Shown piece by piece: positions 1 to 8,809 of a DNA stretch of 64,000 nucleotides (position 1 is the stretch's first letter; each line of letters opens with the position of its first letter). Source of the stretch: JAZDLX01 sp964538455 (GTDB lineage Bacteria; Electryoneota; Electryoneia; Electryoneales; Electryoneaceae); NCBI GenBank assembly GCA_964538455.1, contig CAZIDZ010000009.1, positions 1 to 64,000 of the forward strand, written 5' to 3'. The position numbers and the translations under genes were made by a program. The notes under the pieces were generated by a model. That model was given only the letters and a program-made list of their open reading frames with translations. It searched no databases and had not been told where the DNA came from.

Positions 1-1
1 C

Positions 2-46
2 GAGGTGATGGAAGTCTATGACCAGGTTCTGGGTATTCAAGCGTGA
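2..46 (+). CDS. C-terminal end of a truncated upstream gene
   Basis: The first bases read in frame as EVMEVYDQVLGIQA followed by TGA, so the window opens inside the last 14 codons of a gene. A short helical tail of the type MEVYDQVLG is common at the end of glycosyltransferases, and the genes that follow are for surface polysaccharide, so a glycosyltransferase is likely. That is inference from 14 residues only. The rest of the gene lies upstream of the window. Confidence 0.5.
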   Translation, partial: EVMEVYDQVLGIQA

Positions 47-136
47 CCGGTGGATTCAAGCACCACGTGCAACAGCGCGTGGAAAAGGGCGGCGGCCAAT
101 GGTCATCGGCAGCTACAGCTAGTTTCCCACGTTGTC

Positions 137-221
137 ATTGCCCGGCTTGACCGGGCAATCCAGGTGAAAAAAGGAAGATCTCTGAGTGTCTGGATTCCCC
201 GGGTAAACCGGACGATGACAC
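137..221. repeat. Two-hairpin intergenic repeat (TGTCATTGCCCGG type)
   Basis: ATTGCCCGG and CCGGGCAAT form a hairpin at 137-159. A second, degenerate hairpin (CCCCGGGTAAACCGG) lies near 195-212 and ends in GATGACA. The same unit recurs at 13251-13337, 29352-29438 and, inverted, at 58825-58912. Translating it gives peptides such as VIARLDRAIQ that look like short genes but are not. Confidence 0.8.
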
Positions 222-319
222 AAACACATCGTCAAGAATGACCAATGTTTAAATCATTTCGGCAATAGCAGGAAGGAGAGTGCTGCACTTCAAAGTTGAA
301 TCCACCAGTCACCGTTTAA

Positions 320-1399
320 TTAGATGTGCCTGTAAATCCACTCCAGCCGGTCGAGGTAGGCTTCACGTTCGAATCTCTCGAGGAAGCGTTCGCGAGCGGC
401 CCGGCCCATTCGTTCGCGCAGGGAATCGTCCGCGAACAGCGACCCCAGCGCCTCAGCCAGCGCACTCGGATCACGCGCGGGAACCACGTACCCGGTGACA
501 CCGTGTTCCACCACTTCGGGCATCCCGCCCACGGAGGTGCACACACACGGACGGCCCGCCCGGTGCGCTTCGATTAGAGCCAGCGACAGCCCCTCCCGAG
601 GCCAGCTGGCGAGCGCGACAACATCCGCCGCAGCGAGCAGCGTGGCCGTATCCTGCACGAATCCCGGAAAGCGGACACGGTCCGTGATGTTCAAATGCGA
701 TGCCGTCTCCTCAAGCTCCTCCCGCATCGGCCCCTCTCCGGCGATCACCAGGATGACATCGGGTAGCAGCGAAACGGCGTCGAGCAGCACCGGAATCCCC
801 TTGTGCGGCGTCAGCGAGGCGAGGGTGACCGCCACCGCTGCGTGCTCGGGCAGTTTGAGGCGGCGTCGCGCCGTCCCCGAGTGCAGCGGGTCCGCGTCCG
901 GGAGCCCCCCGGAAAGCACTTCGATCTTCCCAGGATCGATCCCGATCCTCGCCACCAGATCCTCCATCACAGCGTGGCTGACCGCGAGGATCCGACCCCC
1001 TTTGTTCGCGAGACGGCGTTCGACCCAGCGCTGAAATCCGTTGAGACGGTGGGAAATGGAAAGGTCGGTGTGCACGTGGTATATCGTCCGCATCCCTTGG
1101 CCGGTCAGCGCGATCCGTCCGATACGGCCAGCCGGCAAACCGTGGAAATGAACGACGTCCGGCGTGGGCGCCATCACCGCTTTCCGCACCTTGCGCAGCG
1201 CCGATAGCCCTATCTTGCGGACACCGAGGACCGCGAGGGCCACGCCGCTCTGCTGTAGCCGGTCGGCGGTTTTCCCCCCCGCGGTGAGGCACACCACCCG
1301 TACCTCCTCCCCGCGCTCGATCTGCCCCAGGACGATGCCCTCGATCAGGTGCTCGAGGCCGCCGGACTTCAAATCCTGGACAACGTGGACGATTCTCAT
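320..1399 (-). CDS. Glycosyltransferase family 4 (GT-B fold)
   Basis: This 359-residue protein probably transfers a sugar from an activated donor onto a surface glycan intermediate at the cytoplasmic face of the inner membrane. The N-terminal half has the GT4 acceptor-domain start (MRIVHVVQDLKSGGLEHLI). The C-terminal half carries the GT-B donor-site signature with E269 and E277 (an E-x7-E motif), followed by GRPCVCTSVGG. The open frame runs further upstream, but ATG at 1399 fits the family start and overlaps the stop of the flippase gene by 4 bases, so the two are probably translationally coupled. The sugar and linkage cannot be read from sequence. Confidence 0.9.
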   Translation of the reverse strand: MRIVHVVQDLKSGGLEHLIEGIVLGQIERGEEVRVVCLTAGGKTADRLQQSGVALAVLGVRKIGLSALRKVRKAVMAPTPDVVHFHGLPAGRIGRIALTGQGMRTIYHVHTDLSISHRLNGFQRWVERRLANKGGRILAVSHAVMEDLVARIGIDPGKIEVLSGGLPDADPLHSGTARRRLKLPEHAAVAVTLASLTPHKGIPVLLDAVSLLPDVILVIAGEGPMREELEETASHLNITDRVRFPGFVQDTATLLAAADVVALASWPREGLSLALIEAHRAGRPCVCTSVGGMPEVVEHGVTGYVVPARDPSALAEALGSLFADDSLRERMGRAARERFLERFEREAYLDRLEWIYRHI

Positions 1400-2985
1400 G
1401 CGGCCGGTTTTCCCCGCAGCGCGTTGAACAGCATCCGCAACTCTCCCACGGTGGTTGCACGAATGAGGAAGAGCAAACCCGTGTAGACCAGCACGAACAG
1501 GACGACACTCGCGGCCCCCGGAATCAACGCCGCAATCCGTCCGCTGCCTTCCGGGAGTGGAACACCCCAGCGCAGCAGGCTCCAGGCCGCCGCTCCCGCG
1601 AGCAGGGACGCCGTCATCGGCTTCAGCCAACTGGCGCGCAGGAACGTGCCGATGCGCAGTTTCAACCCCGGCAGCACCAGCGTGATCAGCCAGCCCTGGC
1701 CCAGCAGCACGGCGAGCAGAGTCCCCAGCAGAACGCCCCGGAATCCGAGCAGCAGAAACAGCAGGATCGAGAGCACGACGTTCGCCACCGCCTGGAGCAG
1801 GGAGGCGCGCGCCTCCCATCCCGGACGCCCGATGCCGCGCGCGACCGACCGCAACGGTGCCGTCAGCGCCATCCCCACGTACGCGACGGCGAGGAATCCC
1901 ATCGCCTCCGCCATCCGCGGGTTCGCGCTGCTCCCGATCCAGATCCGCAGCAACGCGTGCCCCGTCGAGATCAGCAACAGGATCAGCGGAAACCCGATCA
2001 ATGCAGCGTAGCGCCCGGAACGCTCCACCAGCAGGTGGAGTTTTGCCGTTTCCTTTCCGGCGTGAAACCGCGCCGCCTCCGGTTCGACGACAGGCATCAT
2101 CACCAGCGGTCCCTGCTGCGCGACCCCGGCGGCCTTCGCCCCGATGTCGTACCAGGCAACCACGCTCAGCCCGAGTGTGCGCCCCAGCAGCAGCCTGTCG
2201 AACGTGGAGTAGATCACATCGGCGATGCGGGAGACGATCACACGCAGCCCGAAATTCCAGAATTTCCGGATCACCGCACCGCGAACCGAACCGGGCGAAA
2301 GTCGGAATCCCGGCGTCCCGGCGGCTCCGACACTGAAGATCGATGCCAACCGCAGCACCGCGACGCACACTACGGCGAGCGCGAGACCGATCAATCCTCC
2401 CCCGAGCGCGAGCGCAACTGCAATCGCGATCCCCCTCAGCACTGCGAGCGTCGTGTTCAGCATCCCGAGCGTGGCAACGCGGTGGGTTGACATCAACAGG
2501 GCACGTCCGTAGCTGGTGATAAAGCCGAGCGAAAGCACCAGCATCATCGAACGCCACGCCCAGTTCGCGGCGATGCCGAGATCGCGTGAGCCCGGGAAGA
2601 AATCCAGAACCCACCTCTCAACCGCCAGGCCTGCGAGGAGGACGAAAACCGCCACGCCGAACAGGTAGAGGAAGGCGCTCGAGAAATATTCCCGCCGCTG
2701 CTGGGCGTCGCCGGTCGTCAGCGCGTTGACGAAATGGTAGTTGAGCGCCGCGGCGAAACCGAGATCGGTGAGGTTCAGGTAGGTCGCGACGGCGTAGATC
2801 AACGCCCAGTAACCGTAGGCGGCGCCGCCGAGCTGGTACAGCATGTACGGCACGAGCAGGAAACTGACGCCGACCTCGGTGAGCCTCTGCATCGCGAAAG
2901 AGGCCGTGCCCCTCGTCATTCTCCGCCGGATCGCAAGCGCTTCATCCCGCTCCGGATCGCTGAACTCTTGCATCGATCGTCCCAT
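1396..2985 (-). CDS. Polysaccharide flippase, Wzx/MOP superfamily
   Basis: This 529-residue, strongly hydrophobic protein has about 12-14 predicted membrane segments. It begins with a cytoplasmic stretch and then the typical MOP-family first helix region (SFAMQRLTEVGVSFLLVPYM). Members of this superfamily move lipid-linked oligosaccharide units across the inner membrane. It is followed directly by the GT4 gene with a 4-base overlap and is divergent from the GT9 gene, which supports a role in export of a surface polysaccharide. The exact substrate is unknown. Confidence 0.85.
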   Translation of the reverse strand: MGRSMQEFSDPERDEALAIRRRMTRGTASFAMQRLTEVGVSFLLVPYMLYQLGGAAYGYWALIYAVATYLNLTDLGFAAALNYHFVNALTTGDAQQRREYFSSAFLYLFGVAVFVLLAGLAVERWVLDFFPGSRDLGIAANWAWRSMMLVLSLGFITSYGRALLMSTHRVATLGMLNTTLAVLRGIAIAVALALGGGLIGLALAVVCVAVLRLASIFSVGAAGTPGFRLSPGSVRGAVIRKFWNFGLRVIVSRIADVIYSTFDRLLLGRTLGLSVVAWYDIGAKAAGVAQQGPLVMMPVVEPEAARFHAGKETAKLHLLVERSGRYAALIGFPLILLLISTGHALLRIWIGSSANPRMAEAMGFLAVAYVGMALTAPLRSVARGIGRPGWEARASLLQAVANVVLSILLFLLLGFRGVLLGTLLAVLLGQGWLITLVLPGLKLRIGTFLRASWLKPMTASLLAGAAAWSLLRWGVPLPEGSGRIAALIPGAASVVLFVLVYTGLLFLIRATTVGELRMLFNALRGKPAA

Positions 2986-3297
2986 GCCAGGTTTCGCCTA
3001 AGGTACGCACCCGCCGGGGAAGCGGCCACTCCCGCTGCGGTTGGATGCGACCCCGTCCGCGCATCGGAACATGTTCTCCGCTCTGTTCGCACGACCTGTC
3101 ATTGCGTATGTTAAACGGGTACGACACTCCGGAAAACGATGACGAGCCGATCCAAAACCTCCGTGCACTTTGGCGACACCCTGCCCCGGGCGCCGATGCG
3201 CACACGGCAGCCAAACGCCGTGAGAACGCTGCCGATAATCGCCTACGCCGTGTACGGCGCATGGCTGAAAACCACCCACCCGTCGCCCCCCGCCCCG

Positions 3298-4254
3298 ATG
3301 ATCCCGGCGGCGGACCAGGTCAAACGCCTGCTCGCCGTTCAACTCGAACGCCTCGGCGACCTCGTCCTGATCGAGCCCGCGCTGCGGGCGCTGCGCCTCC
3401 TCTTCCCCGGCGCCGAACGCGTTCTCATCGCTCCGCCTGCCGCAAAAGATCTTTACGCGGGAACCGGCTGGGGAGAAATCCTTCCGCCGGACGAATTGGA
3501 AAAATTGGGAAAAGACCGGGAGAGCTCATTCGATCTCGCGGTTGATTTGACGGGCCGGGTGGAATACCGCATCGCCCGCACCCTTGCCCGTAGCGGCATT
3601 GAACACAGGATCGGCTACGACCGTGCGGGCCGCGGCGTTTATCACACTCTCCCGCTGCTGTGGCCGGACATCAGCCTGCCGATGCGCAGTGTCTACCTCG
3701 CCCTCGCCCAGGCGCTCGGTTCAACCATGAACGACAGCGTCCCACGCCTGCCGCGGGGGGATGACCGCCTCCAGCGGGGACGGGCGCTGTGGCGCGAGCA
3801 TCGCATCGACTCGCCCGTGGTGCTCCTACCCGGCGCCTACCAGCCGCAGCAACGGTGGGCGCTGGACAATTTCGCCGTCGCCGGAAGGACGCTGCTGAAG
3901 CAGGGTGTGGAAACCGCCGTGGTCTGCGGGCCGGGCGAGGAGGGATTTGCCGGGGCGCTGGCCCAGGAGATCGAGGTGCCCCTCGTCTCGGGGCCGTCGA
4001 TGATCGAACTGATGGATCTGCTCGCCACCAGCCGCGTCGCCGTCTGCAACAACACCGGCCCCCTGCACCTCGCCGCCGCCCTCGGAGTGGCGACGATCTC
4101 GACGATGGGGCCGACGATCCCGTGGAGGTGGTGGCCCGTCTCCGACGCTCCTGCCATCGTCTTCCGCGCGGGTTCGCAGGGCGCCGTCGCGGACATGAAG
4201 CTGATTGACCCGCTCGAGGTCGCCGCCGCCGTGCTCCATCTGCTCGAAGAATAG
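3298..4254 (+). CDS. Glycosyltransferase family 9 (heptosyltransferase-like)
   Basis: The protein resembles ADP-heptose:LPS heptosyltransferases (GT9). It starts with a Rossmann-type segment ending in ERLGDLVLIEPALRALR and has the conserved C-terminal signature NNTGPLHLAAALG near residue 250. GT9 enzymes add heptose or related sugars to lipopolysaccharide core at the inner membrane. I chose ATG 3298 (318 residues) because GT9 proteins normally begin just before this Rossmann strand. The frame is open back to 3139, neither start has a clear Shine-Dalgarno site, and so the N-terminus is uncertain. Confidence 0.8.
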   Translation: MIPAADQVKRLLAVQLERLGDLVLIEPALRALRLLFPGAERVLIAPPAAKDLYAGTGWGEILPPDELEKLGKDRESSFDLAVDLTGRVEYRIARTLARSGIEHRIGYDRAGRGVYHTLPLLWPDISLPMRSVYLALAQALGSTMNDSVPRLPRGDDRLQRGRALWREHRIDSPVVLLPGAYQPQQRWALDNFAVAGRTLLKQGVETAVVCGPGEEGFAGALAQEIEVPLVSGPSMIELMDLLATSRVAVCNNTGPLHLAAALGVATISTMGPTIPWRWWPVSDAPAIVFRAGSQGAVADMKLIDPLEVAAAVLHLLEE

Positions 4255-4266
4255 ACAGCGAAAAAG

Positions 4267-4317
4267 GGGACAGTATACTCACAATGCTGTTTTTTCGCGT
4301 TGTGAGTATACTGTCCC
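4267..4317. repeat. Long perfect hairpin, GGGACAGTATAC family (copy 1)
   Basis: GGGACAGTATACTCACAA pairs perfectly with its reverse complement over 18 bases around a short loop. The left arm is preceded by AAAAAG, so on the minus strand the hairpin ends in CCCCTTTTT and looks like an intrinsic terminator for the methyltransferase gene. It sits between two convergent genes. Further copies are at 20672-20723 and 55499-55587. The form resembles palindromes mobilised by REP-associated (RAYT) transposases, but no such gene is in the window. Confidence 0.85.
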
Positions 4318-4343
4318 GGGAATACAACACCCGCGGCCGCGCT

Positions 4344-5537
4344 TCAGATCATCTCGATGTCGGGCTTGAAGCGGATCACCCGGCCGCCGCGATCGAGGAA
4401 CGGATCGAGGCGTTCGAGCAACTCCTCCTGCCTCCGTTCCGAGCTGACCAGCACGGCATCGTAATCGTGGTGGTTGTCGATCGCGTCCATCTGTTCGATG
4501 GAAAACTCGCTGCCCGAGAGCACAGCCCCGTAGCGCGTCTTGTCCGTGGTTACCACACGGCGCACCATCGACCCGATGTCCGCGTAATACAGCATGTCCA
4601 CACTCGGCGTGCCGGCTCCGAGGATCACGATCCCCTTGGGGCACTGTTTCGCGAGCAGCGCGGGCAACTGCTCCGCAAGCCGATCCTTGCGCTCGAGGAA
4701 CGCATCCACATCCTCGAACGCCGCCTCCACCTCTTCGTCGCTGGGCGGCACGGGTTTCAGCGCCTCTTCCCCCTTGTCCGGCATCTGGGCGAACATCGCG
4801 ATATAGGATTCCTCGAAGCCCCCGATGATATCCATCCCCTGCAGCGTGACCGCGTACCGCAGGGTGGGCACGGTCCAGTAGATATGGTGGTGGAAGGAGA
4901 AACCGCCGAAGCCGCTTCTGCGGAAAACACGCCCGGCGTTCGGTACCTCCACCGCCAACAGTCCGTTCGGGTTCAGCAGGTTGTTGATTGCCGCGAGGAA
5001 GGTGGTCGGTTCGGGAACGTGCTCGAGGATGGAGCGCATCACGATCATGTCGAAGCGCTCGTCATCGTACAGCCCCTCCTCAAAACGCCCTTCCTTCACT
5101 TCGAATCCCTGCTTCCGCGCCAGGGCGGCAGCACGCGGGTCCGCGTCGATCCCCTGCACCTGGTAGCCCCACGCCTTCAGCTTTTTCATCACCGTCCCGG
5201 TCCCGCAGCCGATTTCGAGCACGCGGCCCTTCGCCGGCGCGTACCGGCGCAACCCCTCGAGGAAGCGATCCGTCTCCGCCACTTCCATCCCCGTCTCCTC
5301 GATCGAGAGAGGGTGGGGCTGCCGCAACAGCATCGCGTCGAGCTCTTCCATCGAAACCGGGGTGAGCTGGAAAACGCTGCTGCAGACGCGACACATCCCA
5401 ATGGAAAGTGTACCGGTGGGGATCTTCTTGGCCTCGGAGGCTTGAACCGCGCCATTTCCAGCGTGAGGATATTCATCCAGTGCGATTAATTCCTCAATGT
5501 CGCTGGCGCTGCAGACGGGACACTGCTCCCGTGTCAT
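4344..5537 (-). CDS. SAM-dependent methyltransferase with N-terminal zinc ribbon (sugar C-methyltransferase type)
   Basis: This protein of 397 residues has three parts. The first holds two Cys pairs, CPVC (6-9) and CRVC (49-52), which form the putative zinc-binding domain of NovU/TylC3-type enzymes. The second is a class I methyltransferase core with motif I VLEIGCGTG (106-114) and a later SILEHVPEP. The third is a C-terminal Rossmann-like domain (GIVILGAGTPS). Relatives C-methylate nucleotide-linked deoxysugars, which fits the polysaccharide neighbourhood. ATG 5537 has an AGGAGG just upstream, although the frame is open to 5597. The substrate is inferred only from the family and neighbours. 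Confidence 0.8.
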   Translation of the reverse strand: MTREQCPVCSASDIEELIALDEYPHAGNGAVQASEAKKIPTGTLSIGMCRVCSSVFQLTPVSMEELDAMLLRQPHPLSIEETGMEVAETDRFLEGLRRYAPAKGRVLEIGCGTGTVMKKLKAWGYQVQGIDADPRAAALARKQGFEVKEGRFEEGLYDDERFDMIVMRSILEHVPEPTTFLAAINNLLNPNGLLAVEVPNAGRVFRRSGFGGFSFHHHIYWTVPTLRYAVTLQGMDIIGGFEESYIAMFAQMPDKGEEALKPVPPSDEEVEAAFEDVDAFLERKDRLAEQLPALLAKQCPKGIVILGAGTPSVDMLYYADIGSMVRRVVTTDKTRYGAVLSGSEFSIEQMDAIDNHHDYDAVLVSSERRQEELLERLDPFLDRGGRVIRFKPDIEMI

Positions 5538-5669
5538 GGCCTCCTCGTGTTGATCAGGATGGTTGTCGTATTGTGCCTCGCCGACTGCTGAGATCAAAGT
5601 AGGATTCGCCTTTCTGAACTGTCAAGCCGCCCCGGCGTCCACACCCTCGTAATCGGTACCTCTGAGGAC

Positions 5670-7607
5670 TCAACCGGACCCGCCGCCAAAGTACATCTCA
5701 AGCCAGATCCCGATGTTGGCGAGCATCCACAGCTTCATTCCCTCCTGCTTGCCACGCGCGTTCCGCAGCATGTTCTCAAGACGCGTCAACTTGAAAAGTT
5801 CGCCCATCCGACGCGTCAGGACCCGTTGTGCCGCCCACTCATTCCGCGATCCGAACATCCACGAGTCGAGCGGAACCGGGAACGCCGTCTTCGGCCGCAT
5901 CAGGATCTCGTCCGGGATGGTCCCCGCGAAGGCAAGCCGCAGCAGGTACTTCCCCATGTCCAGCTTGCCCGCCGCCTCCATCGACGTCAGCGTCCTCGCC
6001 TGCCGCTCCTGCTCCGGACCCAGCCAGCGAACCTTGTAGTGCAACGGCTGCGCCGCGCACCACTCGACGAGGTCGCGGTCGGTGAACGGAACCCGCCCCT
6101 CCACGCCCTCCGCCATCGTCGTCGCGTCCAGCCGAAGCAGCAGCGCCGAAAGGTGAATCTCCTCGAGAATGGCGAGCACTTTCTCGTAGGGATCGAGGCC
6201 GGAAGCGTCCAGCTCCGACCACACCGATTCCCACTCCTCCAGGATCTCCCGTTCAATCTTCTCCACGGGGACCGCCGGGGAAAAGAGCTGTTCCCGCTCC
6301 GCTTTCGGAATCCACTGGTAGAGGCGGAGAAACTGCTCTCCCTGGTTTCGGAAAGTGGTGGTGCCGTAAAGCTGCTGCAGCGAGCGCTCAATCTTCGCCT
6401 TCTCCTCGCCGGAAAAGGCGCCCTCCGCGAGACCGCGCGCCAACAGCCAGTCGTGGGGGCTGCGCACCAGCGCCTGGTATCCGCCCAGCAGCTCGTCCGC
6501 CCCCTCCCCCGAGAGCACGACGGTCATCACCTTCTTCAGGTGGCGCGAGAGAAACCGCAGCGGCACTTCGTTCGGGACCGACAGCGGGGTGTCTTTGACA
6601 TTCACCAGCGCTTCAAATTCCTTGAAATACCCCTCTTCGGTCAAGGTGACGATGCTGTGCGACACCCCGAGGCTGCGCGACACCTGCTTGGCGTACTCGA
6701 ACTCGTTGTAGCCCTGCTCCTCGAAGCCGATCGAAAACGTGATCAGCTTCTTTTTCATCATCGACCGCATCAGGGTAACGATCACCGCGCTGTCGATCCC
6801 CCCCGAAAGGTAGGCCCCAAGGGGCACGTCCGACATCAGCCGCCGCCGCACCGCCAGCGTCAGATGCTTCCGGAATTCCGCCGCGGTCCGCTCCTCCCCG
6901 AGGTCGCTTTTGTCGCTCTCGCGCACCCGCGGCAGCGACCAGTAGCGCTCCTCGCGCCGCCGTTTCCCCTCCCAGACGATGTAGCTGCCGGCGGAGACTT
7001 CCTGAATTCCGTGAAAAAGCGTGTTCCCGCGGAACGACAGCCGGTAGTGCGCCATGTAGTTCACCAGCGCCGTCTGATCGACATTTCGCGGGAACGATGG
7101 ATCGGCGAGGATCGTTTTCATCTCGCTGCCGAAGCGCACGAGTCCGCCGCGCATCGCCCAGTAGAGCGGTTTGATCCCGAGATGGTCGCGGGCGAGAGTC
7201 AGCCTCCGCGGCCCCGGCTCCCACCAGCCGAACGCGTACATCCCCCGGATCTTCTCCAGGGTCGTGTCGATCCCCCAATGCACCAGCGCCTTGGCCAGAA
7301 CCTCGGTGTCGCACCTGCTGGTAAAAGGAACCCCTGCCGCCTCCAGCTCCTTGCGAAGCCGGACGTGATTGTAGATCTCGCCGTTGTACGTCAGCACCGA
7401 GCCGGTTTCGTCATCCACCCACGGCTGCGCCCCGCCTTCCGGATCGATGATCGCGAGACGGCGGTGCCCGAACCCCGCTCCCGCGCCCAACCAGACCCCG
7501 CGGCCGTCCGGACCGCGGTGGACCAGCGAGTCCGTCATCCGTTCGAGCAGCGCACGATCCGGTTCAATCCGCGCGTCCAAGGCAACCAGTCCCGTGATCC
7601 CGCACAC
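5670..7607 (-). CDS. asnB: Asparagine synthase (glutamine-hydrolysing)
   Basis: This is a class II glutamine amidotransferase of 645 residues. Starting at GTG 7607 places Cys immediately after the initiator (CGITGLVALD), which is the required N-terminal nucleophile. Longer forms of the frame would bury that Cys and are rejected. The N-terminal domain carries RGPDG and later NGEIYNH. The synthetase domain carries the ATP-pyrophosphatase loop LSGGIDS near residue 270. The enzyme makes Asn or, in polysaccharide clusters, sometimes amidates a sugar acid. The neighbours make the second role possible, but sequence alone does not decide it. Confidence 0.9.
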   Translation of the reverse strand: MCGITGLVALDARIEPDRALLERMTDSLVHRGPDGRGVWLGAGAGFGHRRLAIIDPEGGAQPWVDDETGSVLTYNGEIYNHVRLRKELEAAGVPFTSRCDTEVLAKALVHWGIDTTLEKIRGMYAFGWWEPGPRRLTLARDHLGIKPLYWAMRGGLVRFGSEMKTILADPSFPRNVDQTALVNYMAHYRLSFRGNTLFHGIQEVSAGSYIVWEGKRRREERYWSLPRVRESDKSDLGEERTAAEFRKHLTLAVRRRLMSDVPLGAYLSGGIDSAVIVTLMRSMMKKKLITFSIGFEEQGYNEFEYAKQVSRSLGVSHSIVTLTEEGYFKEFEALVNVKDTPLSVPNEVPLRFLSRHLKKVMTVVLSGEGADELLGGYQALVRSPHDWLLARGLAEGAFSGEEKAKIERSLQQLYGTTTFRNQGEQFLRLYQWIPKAEREQLFSPAVPVEKIEREILEEWESVWSELDASGLDPYEKVLAILEEIHLSALLLRLDATTMAEGVEGRVPFTDRDLVEWCAAQPLHYKVRWLGPEQERQARTLTSMEAAGKLDMGKYLLRLAFAGTIPDEILMRPKTAFPVPLDSWMFGSRNEWAAQRVLTRRMGELFKLTRLENMLRNARGKQEGMKLWMLANIGIWLEMYFGGGSG

Positions 7608-7805
7608 CGCGTTTCTCCCTTGTCGATGGTGACGTTTTTCTTGTTTGCGCCTATCGGTTAACGTACACGAAAAACTTCTACGCGAGCAAGGAGCCCGGCG
7701 GTTGAATCGGCGTGCAACGTCTTGAACGGCCCCGCCTGCGCTGCGTACCTTTGCCAGAGACGATCGCCCCCCATCACACAAACCTACCCTTTTACGGGAG
7801 TAGCA

Positions 7806-8198
7806 ATGAAGTACGCGCTCCAGGGCGAACGCCGGAATGTGCTGATCGTCGATGATGACGCCGATATGCGGGACATCCTGCATACGGCGCTCACTGGCCT
7901 CGGATTTACGACGTATATCGCCGAGGACGGGGATGTTGCGCTCTCGATCTACCTCGAATATCGGCCCGACCTCGTGCTCTCCGATGTCTACATGCCCCGC
8001 TTCGACGGCATCCGGCTGCTGCGGGAGATTAAAAAAATCTCTTCGGACACGCCGGTGATCCTAATCACCGGATTTTCCAATTCGGATGCCTTCTGCGATT
8101 CGGAAGGCGAAAACGGCGTCCGGCCGGACGCCGTGCTGAGAAAACCCTTCAACCTTCACACCCTGATCGAGACGATCGGGCAGGTCCTGGAAATGTAG
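7806..8198 (+). CDS. Stand-alone response regulator receiver
   Basis: This 130-residue protein is a single CheY-like receiver domain with no output domain. The acidic pocket is D16-D17-D18, the phospho-acceptor is D60 (LVLSDVYMP), the switch Thr lies in ILITGF (about T88), and the conserved Lys is K113 (LRKPF). Such proteins pass a phosphate signal by protein contact. No histidine kinase is nearby. ATG 7806 follows GGGAG at good spacing, and the gene ends before a bidirectional terminator. Confidence 0.9.
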   Translation: MKYALQGERRNVLIVDDDADMRDILHTALTGLGFTTYIAEDGDVALSIYLEYRPDLVLSDVYMPRFDGIRLLREIKKISSDTPVILITGFSNSDAFCDSEGENGVRPDAVLRKPFNLHTLIETIGQVLEM

Positions 8199-8263
8199 CG
8201 CCCGCCGGCCGGTGCATCCGGACCGTAGTAACAGACGCCCTTTCCGATAGGTGCTAAAGAAAA

Positions 8264-8279
8264 CCCGCCGTCAGGCGGG
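8264..8279. terminator. Bidirectional intrinsic terminator
   Basis: CCCGCC and GGCGGG form a tight GC stem around a 4-base loop. A T-rich tract follows on the plus strand (CTTTTT) and on the minus strand (TTTTC). It lies between the convergent response-regulator gene and the 143-residue hypothetical gene and can end both transcripts. Confidence 0.8.
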
Positions 8280-8298
8280 TGAACTTTTTGGGACCGTA

Positions 8299-8730
8299 TC
8301 ACATGCTGCGCAGCAGCCGTCCCAGCGAGAGCAGGTCGTCCTCGAGTTTGACCAGCGCGGTCGTCGGATCGTTGAAGTAATCGTCCCCGGTCATCACATT
8401 GCTCGCCGGTTCCCGCGATCCGGTGACGTAGTGGTAATAGCTCAACGGCCGCAGCCGCGCACGCCCGACGACGGTGTCGCGCGTAAAACCCTTGCCCTCC
8501 TTTTCCCGGCCGGTCTCGATCACCCGCTCGATCAGGGTCTCGGCGGCGATATCGAACCCCTCGACGCGGGCCTTCCAGGTCTCACGGTCGGTTCGATGGA
8601 CTGGAAGCAGCTCTTTTAAGCGGGCGAGCAGATAATCCGCCGAGGCTTCGCTCTCGACAAAATGGTGTACCACTGTCCGCAGCTTTTCCGCCAGCGCTTC
8701 ATCGATGAAGGTCAGGCCCGGTTTTGCCAT
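8299..8730 (-). CDS. Hypothetical protein, 143 aa
   Basis: I do not recognise this family. The protein is soluble, mixed in charge and probably mainly helical, with no signal peptide and no Cys. It starts MAKPGLTFIDEALAEKL and ends LVKLEDDLLSLGRLLRSM. The start has a strong Shine-Dalgarno site (GGGAGG, five bases before ATG), and the gene ends at a good terminator 20 bases downstream, so it is very likely a real, independently transcribed gene. The next gene upstream is convergent in arrangement only with the response regulator, which gives no functional clue. Confidence 0.7.
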   Translation of the reverse strand: MAKPGLTFIDEALAEKLRTVVHHFVESEASADYLLARLKELLPVHRTDRETWKARVEGFDIAAETLIERVIETGREKEGKGFTRDTVVGRARLRPLSYYHYVTGSREPASNVMTGDDYFNDPTTALVKLEDDLLSLGRLLRSM

Positions 8731-8809
8731 TCACACCTCCCAGGAGACGTTTCCGTCTCTCCCCCCTTTCCTGCTGAAATATAGCCCGCTTCAGGGAATC
8801 CTAACAACG

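Noticed and set aside
50..241. Short frame containing VIARLDRAIQ near the window start
   Set aside because: This peptide is simply the translation of the two-hairpin repeat, which gives the same false genes wherever it occurs.
1400..2614. Long N-terminal extension of the GT4 frame
   Set aside because: It overlaps the flippase gene entirely and has an Arg/Ala-rich antisense-like composition. The GT4 fold starts cleanly at ATG 1399.
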